Part shown: positions 1 to 10,115 of the stretch, piece by piece
How the letters are laid out: each line of letters begins with the position of its first letter
Position numbering within the stretch: position 1 is the first letter of the stretch
NCBI GenBank assembly: GCA_017591395.1
Contig: WEDG01000242.1
Coordinates: 124,001 to 188,000, forward strand
From: Schistocephalus solidus
Lineage: Eukaryota; Platyhelminthes; Cestoda; Diphyllobothriidea; Diphyllobothriidae
DNA length: 64,000 nt
Direction of reading: 5' to 3'
Translations under genes and position numbers: made by a program
The notes under the pieces: model-generated
Databases searched by the model: none
The model's input: the letters and a program-made list of their open reading frames with translations, nothing else
Told to the model about the DNA's origin: nothing

Positions 1-1060
1 CATTCAGGCTTACTAAAGGTTGACTGCTACATCCTAGCACCCTCACTTATGACTCGGTCATCTCCACATGTTCGCCTATCTTAGGGTGACTGTCATACTA
101 CGTGATGGCTTCACCGTTTTCGAATCCCAGGACCTCTTGAGGCGACTGTGGTCCATGGACCACAAACCAGGACCCTGTTTTGGCCAGATGACCTTCTGCC
201 TCCTAAACAATGCCATCGCAATCTGCAGGATGAATTCTAGGAAGGGTGACTGCAACTTAGTCGGGATACACTTTTCAACCAACGTCTACCGTTTACAGAC
301 GTTCATCCAGTCGGTACAACTAAATATTATTTAGGGTAGAATTAACAAAATAAACCTTCATAGTTTGTTTTATGTGATAACTTTAGCAATTTGTAAATTT
401 GATGGGCTTTTCAGGTCAGCAGTAAAACATCTCAGAGTGGGCGGGTATGTACGATCGGTTATTATGTGGCAAATTTTATATAGACATTCGACCCATTAAC
501 CCTGACAACGGAATCTGCTCAGTCTGCACGAAAACCTTTTGCTCGAACAGAACCGAAGTGCACTGCCAGACTGTTGTGCAACCGTTCGTGAATAGGGGAC
601 GTAACGGTAAATATTTTTATGGTTGTCCGGCATTGTAAGCTGCCTGGTAGGCCTCCTGTCTGCAAAGTTACTGGTTTCCTACAGATATGCAAGGATTCAG
701 GTGTTGAACGATTTCCTTCGAGCTTTGTTTAGCCATACTGGCAGATATAATTCTGTCCTTGTAAGCAAAGCGCTGACTATTTCGGTCAGTGTACTCCAAG
801 AGAATTCATAGAAGGCGTAAATTCATGTTCGTGCGCTTTGAATTGACAGTTTTCTTTCTTCAGTATATGTGGAAAGCGTTCGTACGCCGATCCGTGTCCC
901 GAACCAGGTAATTATACTTTTACGGCGATAAGTGAGGCAAACCAAAATGAAGAGGAAGAACCGATTAAGGCAAAATCCATTGACTGCAGCACAAAGAAAC
1001 CCCTACCTTCTGGTTGCTACCCTTCCTCACCTAGACGGGTAGAGAAACCGGATGTTCGAT
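1..1060. other. No gene recognised
   Basis: Only short open frames of 60-90 codons occur here, the length expected by chance. No tRNA boxes, repeat family or protein domain seen elsewhere in the window was recognised. A host intergenic or intronic stretch is possible. Confidence 0.5.
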
Positions 1061-1074
1061 CCCTACAATGCAAA

Positions 1075-1260
1075 GAACCTTAGGCACCTCACCACCAGTG
1101 CTGCTATCACGATCTGTGGGAGGGTCAAAACACTACTATTTTGGACTCTAATAACGACAGTTCGACCTCCGATTCTGACAACGTCCATTGTCTGATCCAC
1201 AGCGTGGGAATGCCGCGATAGTAACTTGCTATCGCAGCCAGCCAAATCCAATTCCAAGAT
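1075..1260 (-). repeat. 5'-truncated LINE 3'-end relic
   Basis: Read on the minus strand, this ends in the same terminal block (GTGGAC..., then ACGGTCGAACT-like sequence) that closes the LINE at 58.9 kb and several short copies in the window. It is strongly diverged and has no coding part. It is most simply a dead 5'-truncated insertion. Confidence 0.5.
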
Positions 1261-1261
1261 T

Positions 1262-1400
1262 TAGAGACGCGGGCTTAGAAACGCGGAAGCTTGGGGGATT
1301 GAAAGTAAAGTAATTTAACGTCCAGCTACTGAGCTACCAGCGCCTTTTCCGGTCGGATTTAACTGGTCATCAATGGCCAATAAGCTAAAAAATCACCATC
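1262..1400 (-). mobile_element. tRNA-derived SINE, second family, copy 1
   Basis: On the minus strand a Pol III box A-like TAGCTCAGTAGCTGG is followed by an AT-rich linker and CCAAGCTTCCGCGTT. The same order occurs at about 6335-6420 on the plus strand, where an intact box B (GCGTTCGAATCCC) follows. Two copies with the same tRNA-like head support a SINE family distinct from the 305-bp ribozyme family. Confidence 0.5.
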
Positions 1401-2198
1401 CTGATATCCAATTGCTTTGTCTTTAATGTCATTCGGCCTATGTAAATAGTGCAATGCGGCTGCTGGTGGGGCTCGTGAGCAAGCATAAGACGAAACGCGA
1501 AGATTGATTCCCTTAACCAGTCGGTGAGCTTCTGTCCACCAATATATATATATATATATATATCAACAGAATCACAGGCAAGAAGTCAAACTGTTCGCGG
1601 TCGCGAGCAAACGCATAACAAGCCAGAACACATGCCTGGGTGAACCTATGCAACACACCAACACATTTGATGTGATAACCGCGGAGAACACGAACCAGCA
1701 AGACCTCCGCTCAGGCATGAACGTGGACCCAGGTGAACTTAGTTTGCGTACGAACACCGTTGATGGGCGTCTCCAACCCGATAGGAACGGAGACACCGGC
1801 AACGACTCAGCAACCACCGATGAGACGTGCACGAACAGATGCAAACGAGGCACGAGAAACAGACATGCGGGTCCGGGACAACAAACGCGGGCAATGCAGA
1901 CGAGGTCAATGACACTTGCCATCCCGACACAGCCCCCAGGCGAGGCGAGGGAGAAACAAATCAATGATCAGTAGGACAGCCATTAACTCCCCCACCCCCC
2001 TGCAGTGCACCCTGCACGAATAGCTGTAGAGTCAGCATGTTCAGAACCCATAAATAATGTGAGGCGACGTACTGAACCTACCTCCGACGATGGAATCTTG
2101 TTTGATTTTGAAACGTCAGGATATTAAACCTATTGTTCCCGTGATCGCCTCTTCTTCTGATTTATGCCCGGGGACGCGCATTTTCGCTTCAATTAGCA

Positions 2199-2200
<2 letters not shown>
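1401..2200. other. No gene recognised; contains a short TA tract
   Basis: A (TA)n run lies at about 1543-1563. A 108-codon open frame at 1648-1974 has no recognisable domain, and an antisense frame of similar length overlaps it. I treat both as chance. Confidence 0.45.

Positions 2201-2260
<60 letters not shown>
2201..2260. repeat. (TA)n microsatellite at the edge of the ribozyme SINE array
   Basis: About 60 bp of uninterrupted AT dinucleotide directly precede the first unit of the 305-bp array. A second TA tract closes the array at about 4717-4738. Confidence 0.95.
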
Positions 2261-2261
<1 letters not shown>

Positions 2262-2290
2262 GATAAGGCGGAACCGACAAAGACAAGGTA

Positions 2291-2335
2291 GACCGGAATG
2301 GCCATTTCTGGCTTATTAGCCGTCATCAGCCAGTC
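2291..2335 (-). ncRNA. Hammerhead-like core, unit 1
   Basis: Minus strand order: GACTGG, CTGATGA, a stem II (GGCT, loop AATA, AGCC), GAA, the palindrome ATGGCCAT, T, then CCGGTC. GACTGG pairs with CCGGTC (one G-U) as stem I, and cleavage would follow the ATT triplet. The closing pair of stem II is a C-A mismatch, which may weaken activity. Confidence 0.6.
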
Positions 2336-2594
2336 ATACCCAATCCCAAGTGTGGAACACCTGGGATTCAAACCCGCGACCATTTGTATTTGAGTCAAAC
2401 AATCTACATTGAGCCACGGGCTCGTTGCTATGTCGGTTGTGATCGGGAATATGATGATAGTGTGCGGCTCACCAATCTGATTAAGAAACACTTATGTTCC
2501 GTTGTGCCCTGGAGCGCAGACTAGAGCCCTCACAGACGGTCGAATAGCGACGTGTAGAATATTTTGATAATGTGGAACCGACAAAGACAAGGGA

Positions 2595-2639
2595 GACCGG
2601 AATGGCCATTTCTGGTTTATTAGCCGTCATCAGACAGTT
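2595..2639 (-). ncRNA. Hammerhead-like core, unit 2
   Basis: CTGATGA, GAAA and the ATGGCCAT palindrome are kept. The bases before CTGATGA (AACTGT) pair less well with CCGGTC, and stem II has GGCT against AACC, so folding looks poorer than in unit 1. Confidence 0.5.
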
Positions 2640-2898
2640 ATACCCAATCCCAAGAGTGGAACACCTGGGATTCGAACCCGCAACCTTTGGTAATTGAGTC
2701 AAACGCTCTACCATTAAGCCACGGGCTCATTGCTTTGTCGGTTGCGATCAGGAATATGATGATAGTGGCGGCTCACCGATCTGCTTAAGGAACATTTATG
2801 TTCCGTTGTGCCCTGGAACGGAGACTAGAGGCCTCAAAGGCGGTCGCATAGCGACGTGTAGCATATTTCGATAATGTGGAAACGACAAAGACAAGGGA

Positions 2899-2943
2899 GA
2901 CTGGAATGGACATTTCTGGCTAATTAGCCGTCATCAGCCTGTC
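2899..2943 (-). ncRNA. Hammerhead-like core, unit 3
   Basis: CTGATGA and GAAA are intact and stem II keeps GGCT/AGCC. The stem III palindrome is altered (ATGTCCAT) and stem I has one mismatch (GACAGG against CCAGTC). Confidence 0.5.
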
Positions 2944-3203
2944 ATACCCAATCCCAAGTGTGGAACATCTGGGATTCGAATCCACGACCTTTGGTAATTG
3001 AGTCAAACGCTCTACCATTGAGCCACGGGCTCGTTGCTTTGTCGGTTGCGATCGTGAATATGATAATAGTGTGTGGCTCACCGATCTGCTTAAGGGACAT
3101 GTATGTTCCGTTGTGCCCTGGAACGAAGACTAGAGCCCTCACAGGCGGTCGCATAGCGACGTGTAGCATATTTCGATAATGTGGAAACGACAAAGACAAG
3201 GGA

Positions 3204-3248
3204 GACTGGAATGGCCATTTCTGGCTTATTCGTCGTCATCAGCCAGTC
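3204..3248 (-). ncRNA. Hammerhead-like core, unit 4
   Basis: Stem I (GACTGG/CCAGTC), CTGATGA, GAAA and ATGGCCAT are perfect. Stem II reads GACG...AGCC and is disrupted, so this copy is probably inactive. Confidence 0.5.
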
Positions 3249-3508
3249 ATACCCAATCCCAAGTGTGGAACACCTGGGATTCGAACCCGCGACCATTTTT
3301 AAGTGAGTAAAACGCTTTACCATTGAGCCACGGGCTCGTTGCTTTGTCGGTTTCGATTAAGAATATGATGATAGTGTGCGGCTCACCGATCTGCTTAAGG
3401 AACATTTATGTTCCGTTGTGCCCTGGAACGGAGACTAGAGGCCTCAAAGGCGGTCGCATAGCGACGTGTAGCATATTTCGATAATTTGGAAACGACAAAG
3501 ACAAGGGA

Positions 3509-3553
3509 GACTGGAATGGCCATTTCTGGCTTATTCGTCGTCATCAGCCAGTC
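3509..3553 (-). ncRNA. Hammerhead-like core, unit 5
   Basis: Identical core to unit 4, including the same disrupted stem II. Units 4 and 5 therefore probably arose by recent local duplication. Confidence 0.5.
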
Positions 3554-3813
3554 ATACCCAATCTCAAGTGTGGAACACCTGGGATTCGAACCCGCGACCA
3601 TTGTTAAGTGAGTCAAACGCTTTACCATTGAGCCACGGGCTCGTTGCTTTGTCGATTGCGATCAAGAATATGATGATAGTGTGCGGCTCACCGATTTGCT
3701 TAAGGAACACTTATGTTCCGTTGTGCCCTGGAACTCAGATTAGAGCCCTCACAGGCGGTCGTATGGCGACGTGTAGCATATTTCGATAATGTGGAAACGA
3801 CAAAGACAAGGGA

Positions 3814-3858
3814 GACTGGAATGGCCATTTCTGGCTTATTAGCCGTCATCAGCCAGTC
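3814..3858 (-). ncRNA. Hammerhead-like core, unit 6 (best copy of the array)
   Basis: A 45-nt core with perfect 6-bp stem I (GACTGG/CCAGTC), CTGATGA, 4-bp stem II GGCT/AGCC with AATA loop, GAAA, and stem III formed by the self-complementary ATGGCCAT. The triplet before the predicted cut is ATT, which fits NUH. The only departure from the consensus is the C-A apposition closing stem II. Such a short palindromic stem III is known from hammerheads that act as dimers, for example newt satellite 2. Confidence 0.65.
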
Positions 3859-4237
3859 ATACCCTATCCCAAGTGTGGAACATCTGTGATCCGAATCCAT
3901 GACCTTTTGTAATTGAGTCAAGCGCTCTACCATTGAGCCACGGGCTCGTTGCTTTGTCGGTTGCGATCGGGAATATGACGATAGTATGCGACTCACCGAT
4001 CTGCTTAAGGAATATTTATGTTCCGTTGTGCCCTGGAACTCAGACTAAAACCCTCACAGGCGGTCGTATGGCGACGTATAGCATATTTTGATAAGGTGAA
4101 ACCGACAAGGACATAGGAGACCGGAATGGCCATTTCCGACAAAGCAACGAGCCCTTGGCTCAATGGTACAACGTTTGACTCAATTACCAAAGGTCGCAGG
4201 TTTGAATCCCAGGCTTTCCTCTCTTGGGATTTGGTAT

Positions 4238-4282
4238 GACTGGCTGATGACGGCTAATAAATCAAAAATGGCCATTCCGGTT
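4238..4282 (+). ncRNA. Hammerhead-like core, unit 8 (decayed)
   Basis: Plus-strand copy with intact CTGATGA and palindrome, but GAAA is replaced by AAAA and stem II is weakened (GGCT against AATC). Probably inactive. Confidence 0.5.
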
Positions 4283-4541
4283 CCCCTTGTCTTTGTCAGT
4301 TCCATATTATCAAAATATACTACACGTCGCTATGCGACTGCCTGTGAGGGCTCTAGTCTGCGTTCCAGGGCACAACGGAACATAAATGTTCCTTAAGCAG
4401 ATCAGTGAGCCGCACACTATCACCATATTCCCGATCGCAACCGACAAAGCAACGAGCCCGTGGCTCAATGGTAGTGCATTTGGCTCAATTACCAAAGGTC
4501 GCGGGTTTGAATACCAGGTGTTCCCACACTTGGGATTGAAT

Positions 4542-4585
4542 GACTGGCTGATGATTTGCTATTGCCAGAAATGGCCATTCCGGTC
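4542..4585 (+). ncRNA. Hammerhead-like core, unit 9 (decayed)
   Basis: CTGATGA, GAAA, ATGGCCAT and stem I are present. The stem II segment is rewritten and one base shorter, giving a 44-nt core. Confidence 0.45.
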
Positions 4586-4716
4586 TCCCTTGTCTTTGTC
4601 GGTTCCACAAATATGCTACACGTCGCTATGCGACCGCCTGTGAGGGCTCTAGTGTGAGTTCCAGGACACAACGGAACATAAATGTTCCTTAAGCAGATCG
4701 TTGAGCCGCACACTAT

Positions 4717-4738
4717 CTTATATATATATATATATATA
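4717..4738. repeat. (TA)n microsatellite closing the array
   Basis: The short TA run directly follows CACACTATC of the last unit, mirroring the TA tract at the left edge of the array. Confidence 0.9.
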
Positions 4739-4970
4739 GGTAATGGGGCGCTCACCGATCGGTTACAGGACTCACTCGTCCCGTTGTGCCTTGGGGCTAA
4801 CTCTCAAGCCCCGCCAGCAGCCGTAAGGCAGCTTAGTACATAGGCAGAATAACATAACCGACAAAGACAAGGGAGACTGGAATGGCCATTCCTGGCTTAT
4901 TAGCCGTCATCAGCCAGCCATACCCAAACCCAGGCGCTGCGGCGCTCGAGCCTCGAACTCGCCTCGGAAA
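4739..4970 (-). mobile_element. Ribozyme-type SINE, dispersed subfamily copy
   Basis: On the minus strand the hammerhead-like core at 4875-4919 is followed by GACAAAGACAAGGG-type sequence in complement, then GGCTGCTGGCGGGGCTTGAG and CACTCACCGATCG-type end blocks. The body differs from the 305-bp array units but shares the core, and related copies lie at 13.6, 14.0, 18.5, 49.3 and 63.8 kb. Noncoding. Confidence 0.7.
4875..4919 (-). ncRNA. Hammerhead-like core in dispersed SINE
   Basis: CTGATGA, stem II GGCT/AGCC and the ATTCCAGTC cut region are kept. GAAA is changed to GGAA and stem I has one change (GGCTGG against CCAGTC, allowing a G-U-type end). Confidence 0.5.
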
Positions 4971-5118
4971 TAATTTCTGAAATTATTAAGTGCAGGACAT
5001 GGAGTCAGTTGTTTCGGACATGATGTTTTAGGGTCAGACCCGAAATTTAAATGAGCATTTTGGTCGAAGACATTCAACCATTGTGGAATATCCACGTAAT
5101 GCCCATTCTACAAACAAA
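4971..5118 (-). repeat. Retrozyme body relic
   Basis: The reverse complement matches 11155-11308 almost base for base, from TGTTTGTAGAATGGGC to AATTTCAGAAATTATTTC. That segment is the body of the ribozyme-bounded unit at 11.1-11.4 kb. This copy has lost both ribozyme ends. Confidence 0.85.
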
Positions 5119-5173
5119 GTATTATTACAAGTAGTATATATATATATTGGATGGAGTATACCGACGAGAACTG

Positions 5174-6042
5174 TACAATAGATTCCACATATCATTGAAT
5201 GCCAACTGGAATTCTGAAATGGGTTTTTGATTCAAAAAATTACTAATCCCTACATGTATTGTCCACGTTAGGATAACGGCTTTTGATTGAGCCTTTTTTT
5301 GACCACGCGCAAAAATTATACAATTTAAAAATGCCTACTTAAGTAGTATGTAATTTTCTTAAAGCTTTTCGATACTTGAGGAAACGGTATCTTTAGGTTG
5401 GAAAAACGATTCTTAAAATGAGATTTTGAAAGACCTTGAAATCTTCATCCATAATACATCGTATCCATTCATTTATTAATGTTTGTTACAATATGTAGAA
5501 CGCAATCCAAATCCAGTACTGCATTTTATGAGAACCATGGGACCTCTTATTTATACCATACAGAAATAGGAGATTTTTCCTTACACAGAATGTATACAGC
5601 ACGTATTTTGGAAACCTCGAATTCAAGTGTGACGATCGATAGGTTCAAAATTATTCAGCAATTAAGAAACTTTTCGCAAAAACCGAAAGTTATCTTTTAT
5701 TTTAGTACAAAATTTGAAGAGGACCTAGTTTCCTATCAAACAAGTAAATGGAATAATATTTTGTGCGTTTTTTCTGTTAAAGGTATTTACTTTAATAAAA
5801 TTATCGCAAATCATTGAGAAAATCGCATACTACTTAAGTAGCCATTTTTTTTACAGAGTATACATTTTGTGGGCGGGCAAGAATAGGCTTGTTCAAAAGC
5901 CGGCATCCTACCATGACTGAAATATCTTGGAACTAGACTGCATGGTAATCAATATGACCATCCTAATGAAATTATTTGTTTGAATTGAAAACCCATTTTG
6001 GAATTTCGGTTGACATTTCATGAGATAGGGAATCTTCTGTAT
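5174..6042. mobile_element. ~0.87-kb element with long terminal inverted repeats, copy 1
   Basis: The left end (AATAGATTCCACATATCATT..., about 180 bp) is matched by the inverted right end (...ATTTCATGAGATAGGGAATC). Both arms carry the palindrome CTACTTAAGTAG at their inner edge. The AT-rich middle aligns with the middle of the second copy at 51.2-52.2 kb in opposite orientation. A 112-codon frame (5479-5817) lies in the middle, but the matching stretch of the second copy does not keep it, so I do not call it a gene. It is best described as a MITE-like or foldback DNA element of unknown superfamily. Confidence 0.8.
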
Positions 6043-6279
6043 ATAAGGTAGCAGAAGCTTTGGCCGTTCCGACTACCTGACATACTTATCCGGTTATGCC
6101 TTGAGTTTCATTCCATACCCTTGTGGGCACTGGCATAGTGATTAGTAGCATATGCGGATAAGGGGGTGCACTTGTCACGTGACTCACCAAGCTGACAGAA
6201 AAGGTACCAGATGAAAACCCCCACAGTATTTCGCCGATATTTTGCGCTCCATGGCACAGGTGGTTGTACCAGGATATCG

Positions 6280-6480
6280 TGATGGTCATTTATGGCTTAC
6301 TGGCCATCCTCGACCGGCTATACCCGACAGGAAACCGGGCTGGTGTCTCAGTAGGCGGACGGTGAATTAATTTACTTTCAATCGCCAAAGCTTCCGCGTT
6401 CGAATCCCACGTCTTTATATCTTGGTATTGAATTTGGTTTGGCTGACGACGTCTAGTTAGCCAGAACTGATCGTCACAGC
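6280..6480 (+). mobile_element. SINE mosaic, second tRNA-derived family, copy 2
   Basis: A tRNA-like head with GTCTCAGTAGGCGG (box A-like) and GCGTTCGAATCCC (box B) is followed by TTGGCTGACGACGTCTAG, a degenerate ribozyme-SINE core. A minus-strand core relic (ATGGCTTACTGGCCATCCTC) lies just upstream. Several short elements seem nested or recombined here. Confidence 0.5.
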
Positions 6481-6664
6481 CGTATTTACGTTTGTTGGCA
6501 TCTGCTTAACTGCCTATCTACACATCTGGATTTTAGTCCCGCACATTTTACCATGAATACCAGCGCCAATACATGCTTTTGTAAAATAATAGCTCGTCCG
6601 CCTTGTCATTGGCAGTCACACGAACACATTGGGTTAACAGATGCGCATGCTCCATAATTATTTT

Positions 6665-6790
6665 AAGTGGATGAGGTGTATTCGCCAGTCACCTGCTCTT
6701 AACCCCACCTCTGGTCTTCTTGACTCTACCTTGACACCGAGCACAGGTGGGTGAGAGAAGAGATAGTGCGGTAGCTGCCGCGCAGTAGTG
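6665..6790 (+). repeat. LINE 3'-end relic
   Basis: TCTGGTCTTCTTGACTCTAC, then GGTGGGTGAG and AGTGCGGTAGCTGC, match the closing part of the LINE 3' region at 58.72-58.80 kb. The segment is truncated on both sides. Confidence 0.6.
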
Positions 6791-6925
6791 CAGCGGGTTC
6801 AAACCTTGAGTGGGACACTACCTGGGATTGGGTATGGCTAACTGATGACAGCTATTAAACCAATAATGGCCATTCCAGTCTCCGTTGTCTTTGTCAGTTA
6901 TGTCATTCTGCCTATTATATACGTA
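6791..6925 (+). mobile_element. Ribozyme-type SINE fragment
   Basis: GGGTTCAAACC (box B-like) is followed by GGGTATGGCTAA, CTGATGA, ATGGCCATTCCAGTC and a CTTTGTC end. GAAA of the core reads AATA and stem II is disrupted, so this is a decayed ribozyme copy. Confidence 0.65.
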
Positions 6926-9184
6926 TATATCCAATAAGTTGTTTCTGTTTATCTGTATATGTATTCCAAATCAGTCCCTTCGTTAAATTAAATCTGTCCG
7001 GCAAATAAAACTTGAAAATTGAGAAGTTAGATATGTCTTTTCGATGCTCCTATTTTGTACTTAATGGACGGATTGAAAAACTTTTCAGCCGCATGCCAAA
7101 ATATGAACAGGATCAATATTTGTCTTTTTAGGCAACCATTTTCCTTTTTGACTTGAGCAACTATATGGCCGTTCGTTGCGAGAGCCCTTCAATTTTATTT
7201 TTTCCACAGAACCAGTTACCTACGTCGTAGAGCAGACGGATTGTTGCGGGCAGATGTGCGGCCATACGAGTAAGCCGGCAGAACTTACGGGGCATACATT
7301 CATACAAATAATTTTTCCTCGTTTTCTTCGTTAGGCCATGAGAATGATGTAGTGACGGAGATACGGATCTAATGACGCCGTCCGCCACGATCAACTATAT
7401 CAAGTCGTATACTTGCGGCACATTCGGTCAGGCGCTGACCATCATGGTTCTGTCTGCGTAGATCCTTTACTTGTATCGTAAATAGAGACGGTATTGTAAA
7501 ATTTACCACACATGAAAACTGTCGAACCCAGTGAACTCAGTGAATTCGCCTCACAACTTTGAACAAATTAGAGTATCTAGGAAGTATAATCTCAAGAAGC
7601 ATATAAGTCAACGAAGGAATTTCGGAGCGGAATTTTATAATCCGCGAGATTTCAGAATGTTTGCAGCGTTCAGTTGGAAATGTTTGGTATGCACAGCCAT
7701 AGTAATCAAGAAAAACAAAACGCACATCCTGACGAATATGGGGTTAAACAGGCTCTCATCGCTGACCTCCTGGTGTCATGCCGTGTGTGCTGCATCCGAC
7801 AGCATGGTATCGAATTCGGACATAGTGACCATGCAACTATCTTTCGTCTGCATACAGTACATCTGCCTTGCTTTCTCACTGGTCAGAATGCATAATAGTC
7901 CCTCATCCTATGGAGAGATGGGGGGTGTTGACTGCACACATTGCTGACAGGAGAGCCCGCCATAACTCAGAGGCAGATCACCAGGCGTGAAATCGACAGA
8001 TCATTGGTTTGATTAGATTTGTCGGCGCAGCACCTCTCCCGTATGATTACTCGCAGTTCTCAGCCTTTGCTATGAAGAGAAAATATTCCACGTGTTTCGC
8101 AGAATCATCTGCAGAGTCAGTTGCACTCATTAAGACCCGTTATACACTTGAATAAGTAGATTTTTAGTAAGCTTCTGCTGGATCATCTCAGTGCAGGAGT
8201 TAGGGGTTCGCCAATTCTGATTGTGAGGGCTCAGCGATGCCATTAAGTATACGCACTTCGTATGAACCCGTTTGCAAGCAAATCTTTGATCGCCGTCACT
8301 CTCCTTGGGTTCACAAAGCGGTATTTCCATCAGCCCAGGAACAGTCGACGTTGGAAGCTAACATTCTAATAAAGTTATTACTGGATTCTCCATTTTCCTA
8401 GCCCTCTCAAACTGATGCGAGTGTCGTCTTCGGTACGTATCCTAGTCATCCCTCTGAGCCACCTTCATATACTCCTGAATTTTAATGAATCATCAGTTTA
8501 TATGTGCACAAGCAGGCACATGTATGCAGAGAACAAACTAGAAGTGGGCATGAGTTCAGATTAGTCAGCTTCCCCTGATATTTTCCCGCAAAAAAGAGGT
8601 GTTCCTACCAGTACCTCACCCTCGTGACCATTGCTTGCATTGTCTGTCTCTGAACAGCTATCTTGTCCTCACTATGAGGATTTTAAACTGACTGAATCTT
8701 AACGGGAGTGCTATCCCGCCAATCAATCATCATCCCGATTCACTGACAGAGCCCGATCATGCCTGTTTTTTATGTATGGTCGGCCAAATTTTCGCAAGTA
8801 TGTCAGCATGTGTCACGTGGCATCTGCGAAACCCACGATGGTGGCTTCTGCTGTCTTTTTTAACTGCTTACGTTCTGCCGTTCAGGGTAAAAGATTGCAT
8901 TTAAGGAAGCTCTGCAGAAAGTAGCTTTCTCGTGCAGATGTCGGAGCCGTGCGTTACTTGTCCAGTAAGGTGTTACGGGAAGGAGCATATAAAGTGTGAC
9001 CAACACCGAGAAGAATTTAGCAGTACTTTGAGTTTTTACCAGCCGCTTCCACCACATTATATTTATAGACACTCGCGCTGCTCTTATTTCTCGCAAACAG
9101 TTACGCACTCCACATATATCACATTGACGCTCAGAGTTTTGCTAGGCGAATCTTATGACGTGGGTTGCATAATTGGCAGATGAG
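6926..9184. other. No gene recognised
   Basis: Overlapping frames of 138 and 73 codons at 7531-7947 have no identifiable domain, and antisense frames of similar length coexist. At about 8085-8110 a minus-strand GCGAAACACGTGG resembles part of the retrozyme ribozyme, but the rest of the core is missing. Confidence 0.45.
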
Positions 9185-9335
9185 CACTGCCGTCAAAGAC
9201 AAGGAAGACTGGATTGCCAGCCATACCCAACTCTAGTCGTTGCACCACCCGAGGTTCAAACACACGACCTATTGACCAGAAGTCTAACGGTCTAATCCAC
9301 TGCGCCACGGGCTTGTTGTCTTGCCAGTTTGGAGG
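9185..9335 (-). mobile_element. Ribozyme-type SINE lacking the ribozyme core
   Basis: Read on the minus strand: AAGCCCGTGGCGCAGTGG (box A), GGTCGTGTGTTTGAACC (box B-like), GGGTATGGCTGG, and then directly CAATCCAGTCTTCC. The stretch from CTGATGA through GAAATGGC is missing, while both flanking stem I strands remain. Confidence 0.7.
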
Positions 9336-9339
9336 TCGT

Positions 9340-10115
9340 TATGATAGCGGCGGTGTTCGGGGGTGGGGGGAAGGGCAGTCACAACTGTCCTTGGTATCCG
9401 AGCGGTGGTTCAATTCTGATGGGATGAATGTCGATCCCTGCAAAAGGGGCGTAAGACGCGTAGCTGCAATTATGAAAGGTGAAGTGTTGACTTTCGAAAT
9501 GTTGCGAGTGCTTTTGATGACGTTTAAATCGACGAGAGTTGAGTTGAGCTGGCTGTCATAAGAGTGCATCTTGAGGTGCCCGACAAGTCCAATCCGCACC
9601 TTGAATGTCAGTTTACCATACGGGCAAGTTAGCAGAGGTTGGGTTTTTTCGCTGATTCGCAGCATGGGCCTTTTTATTCTTCTTTACCTTCCATGTGCGC
9701 TGAGCTACTGCTGCCCCTCCTGCGACAGTATGTCGGACCTGCCAGTTCTCTATGAGGTCTTCCCAGGTCTCAGAATATTCTTCAGCTGATCGAGTAAGGA
9801 TCGCAGTTTGCTCCTTATCCTTATCCTTATCTATGGATAGCTTCTTTGACGGATGTTCATCTTCCAGCCTCACGACATGGTCACATGAGCACAATTGCAT
9901 CTGATTCAGTATGGCACACATACGAAGAATGCAAGTTATTTCTGGGATTTCGGCGCTGGGAGACCGTTCCTACGGTCTCAACTTGAATTATCTCAGCTTG
10001 AATGGAAGTGGTTTAGCATTTGTGCTTGGCTTCTGTAAACCGTCCATATCTCCGTCCCGCATAGGAATGTAATCAAGCACACAGTCTTGTACCTCTTTAG
10101 TTTTGTGTGTAGATT
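9340..10115 (-). pseudogene. LINE C-terminal relic (RT tail plus finger)
   Basis: Three minus-strand frames follow each other in the order of the LINE at 53.7-58.9 kb. About 10110-9993 encodes GINLHTKLKRYKTV... and LNHFHSS, matching [14 protein letters not shown]...LNHFHLN of the post-RT region. About 9921-9700 has VVRLEDEHPSKKL and TWEDLIENW, a linker type known between RT and fingers in this LINE clade. About 9640-9570 has CPYG...RIGLVGHLKMHS, a finger whose second cysteine is lost. Frames are shifted and interrupted, so the copy is dead. Confidence 0.75.

Larger units (their letters stand above)
2262..4717. mobile_element. Tandem array of ~305-bp tRNA-like, hammerhead-bearing units (SINE/retrozyme-like)
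   Basis: Seven units run on the minus strand (about 2262-4135) and two on the plus strand (about 4136-4717). The shared block around GGAATGGCCATT recurs at spacings of 303-306 bp. Read in its own direction, each unit carries a tRNA-like head with box A-like GTGGCTCAATGG and box B GGTTCGAATCC, then the hammerhead-like core, then a body with conserved phrases such as CGTCGCTATGCGAC and AGGGCACAACGGAACAT. There is no coding frame. The layout (Pol III-type promoter plus type I hammerhead in about 300 bp) resembles the Schistosoma Sm-alpha family and animal retrozymes; this analogy is from family knowledge. Units differ by scattered substitutions, so the array is old or slowly homogenised. TA tracts bound both ends. 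Confidence 0.85.

Noticed and set aside
8085..8115. Another retrozyme ribozyme (minus-strand GCGAAACACGTGG)
   Set aside because: Only the GAAAC/stem III half is similar. CTGANGA at the right distance and the GTC triplet are absent.
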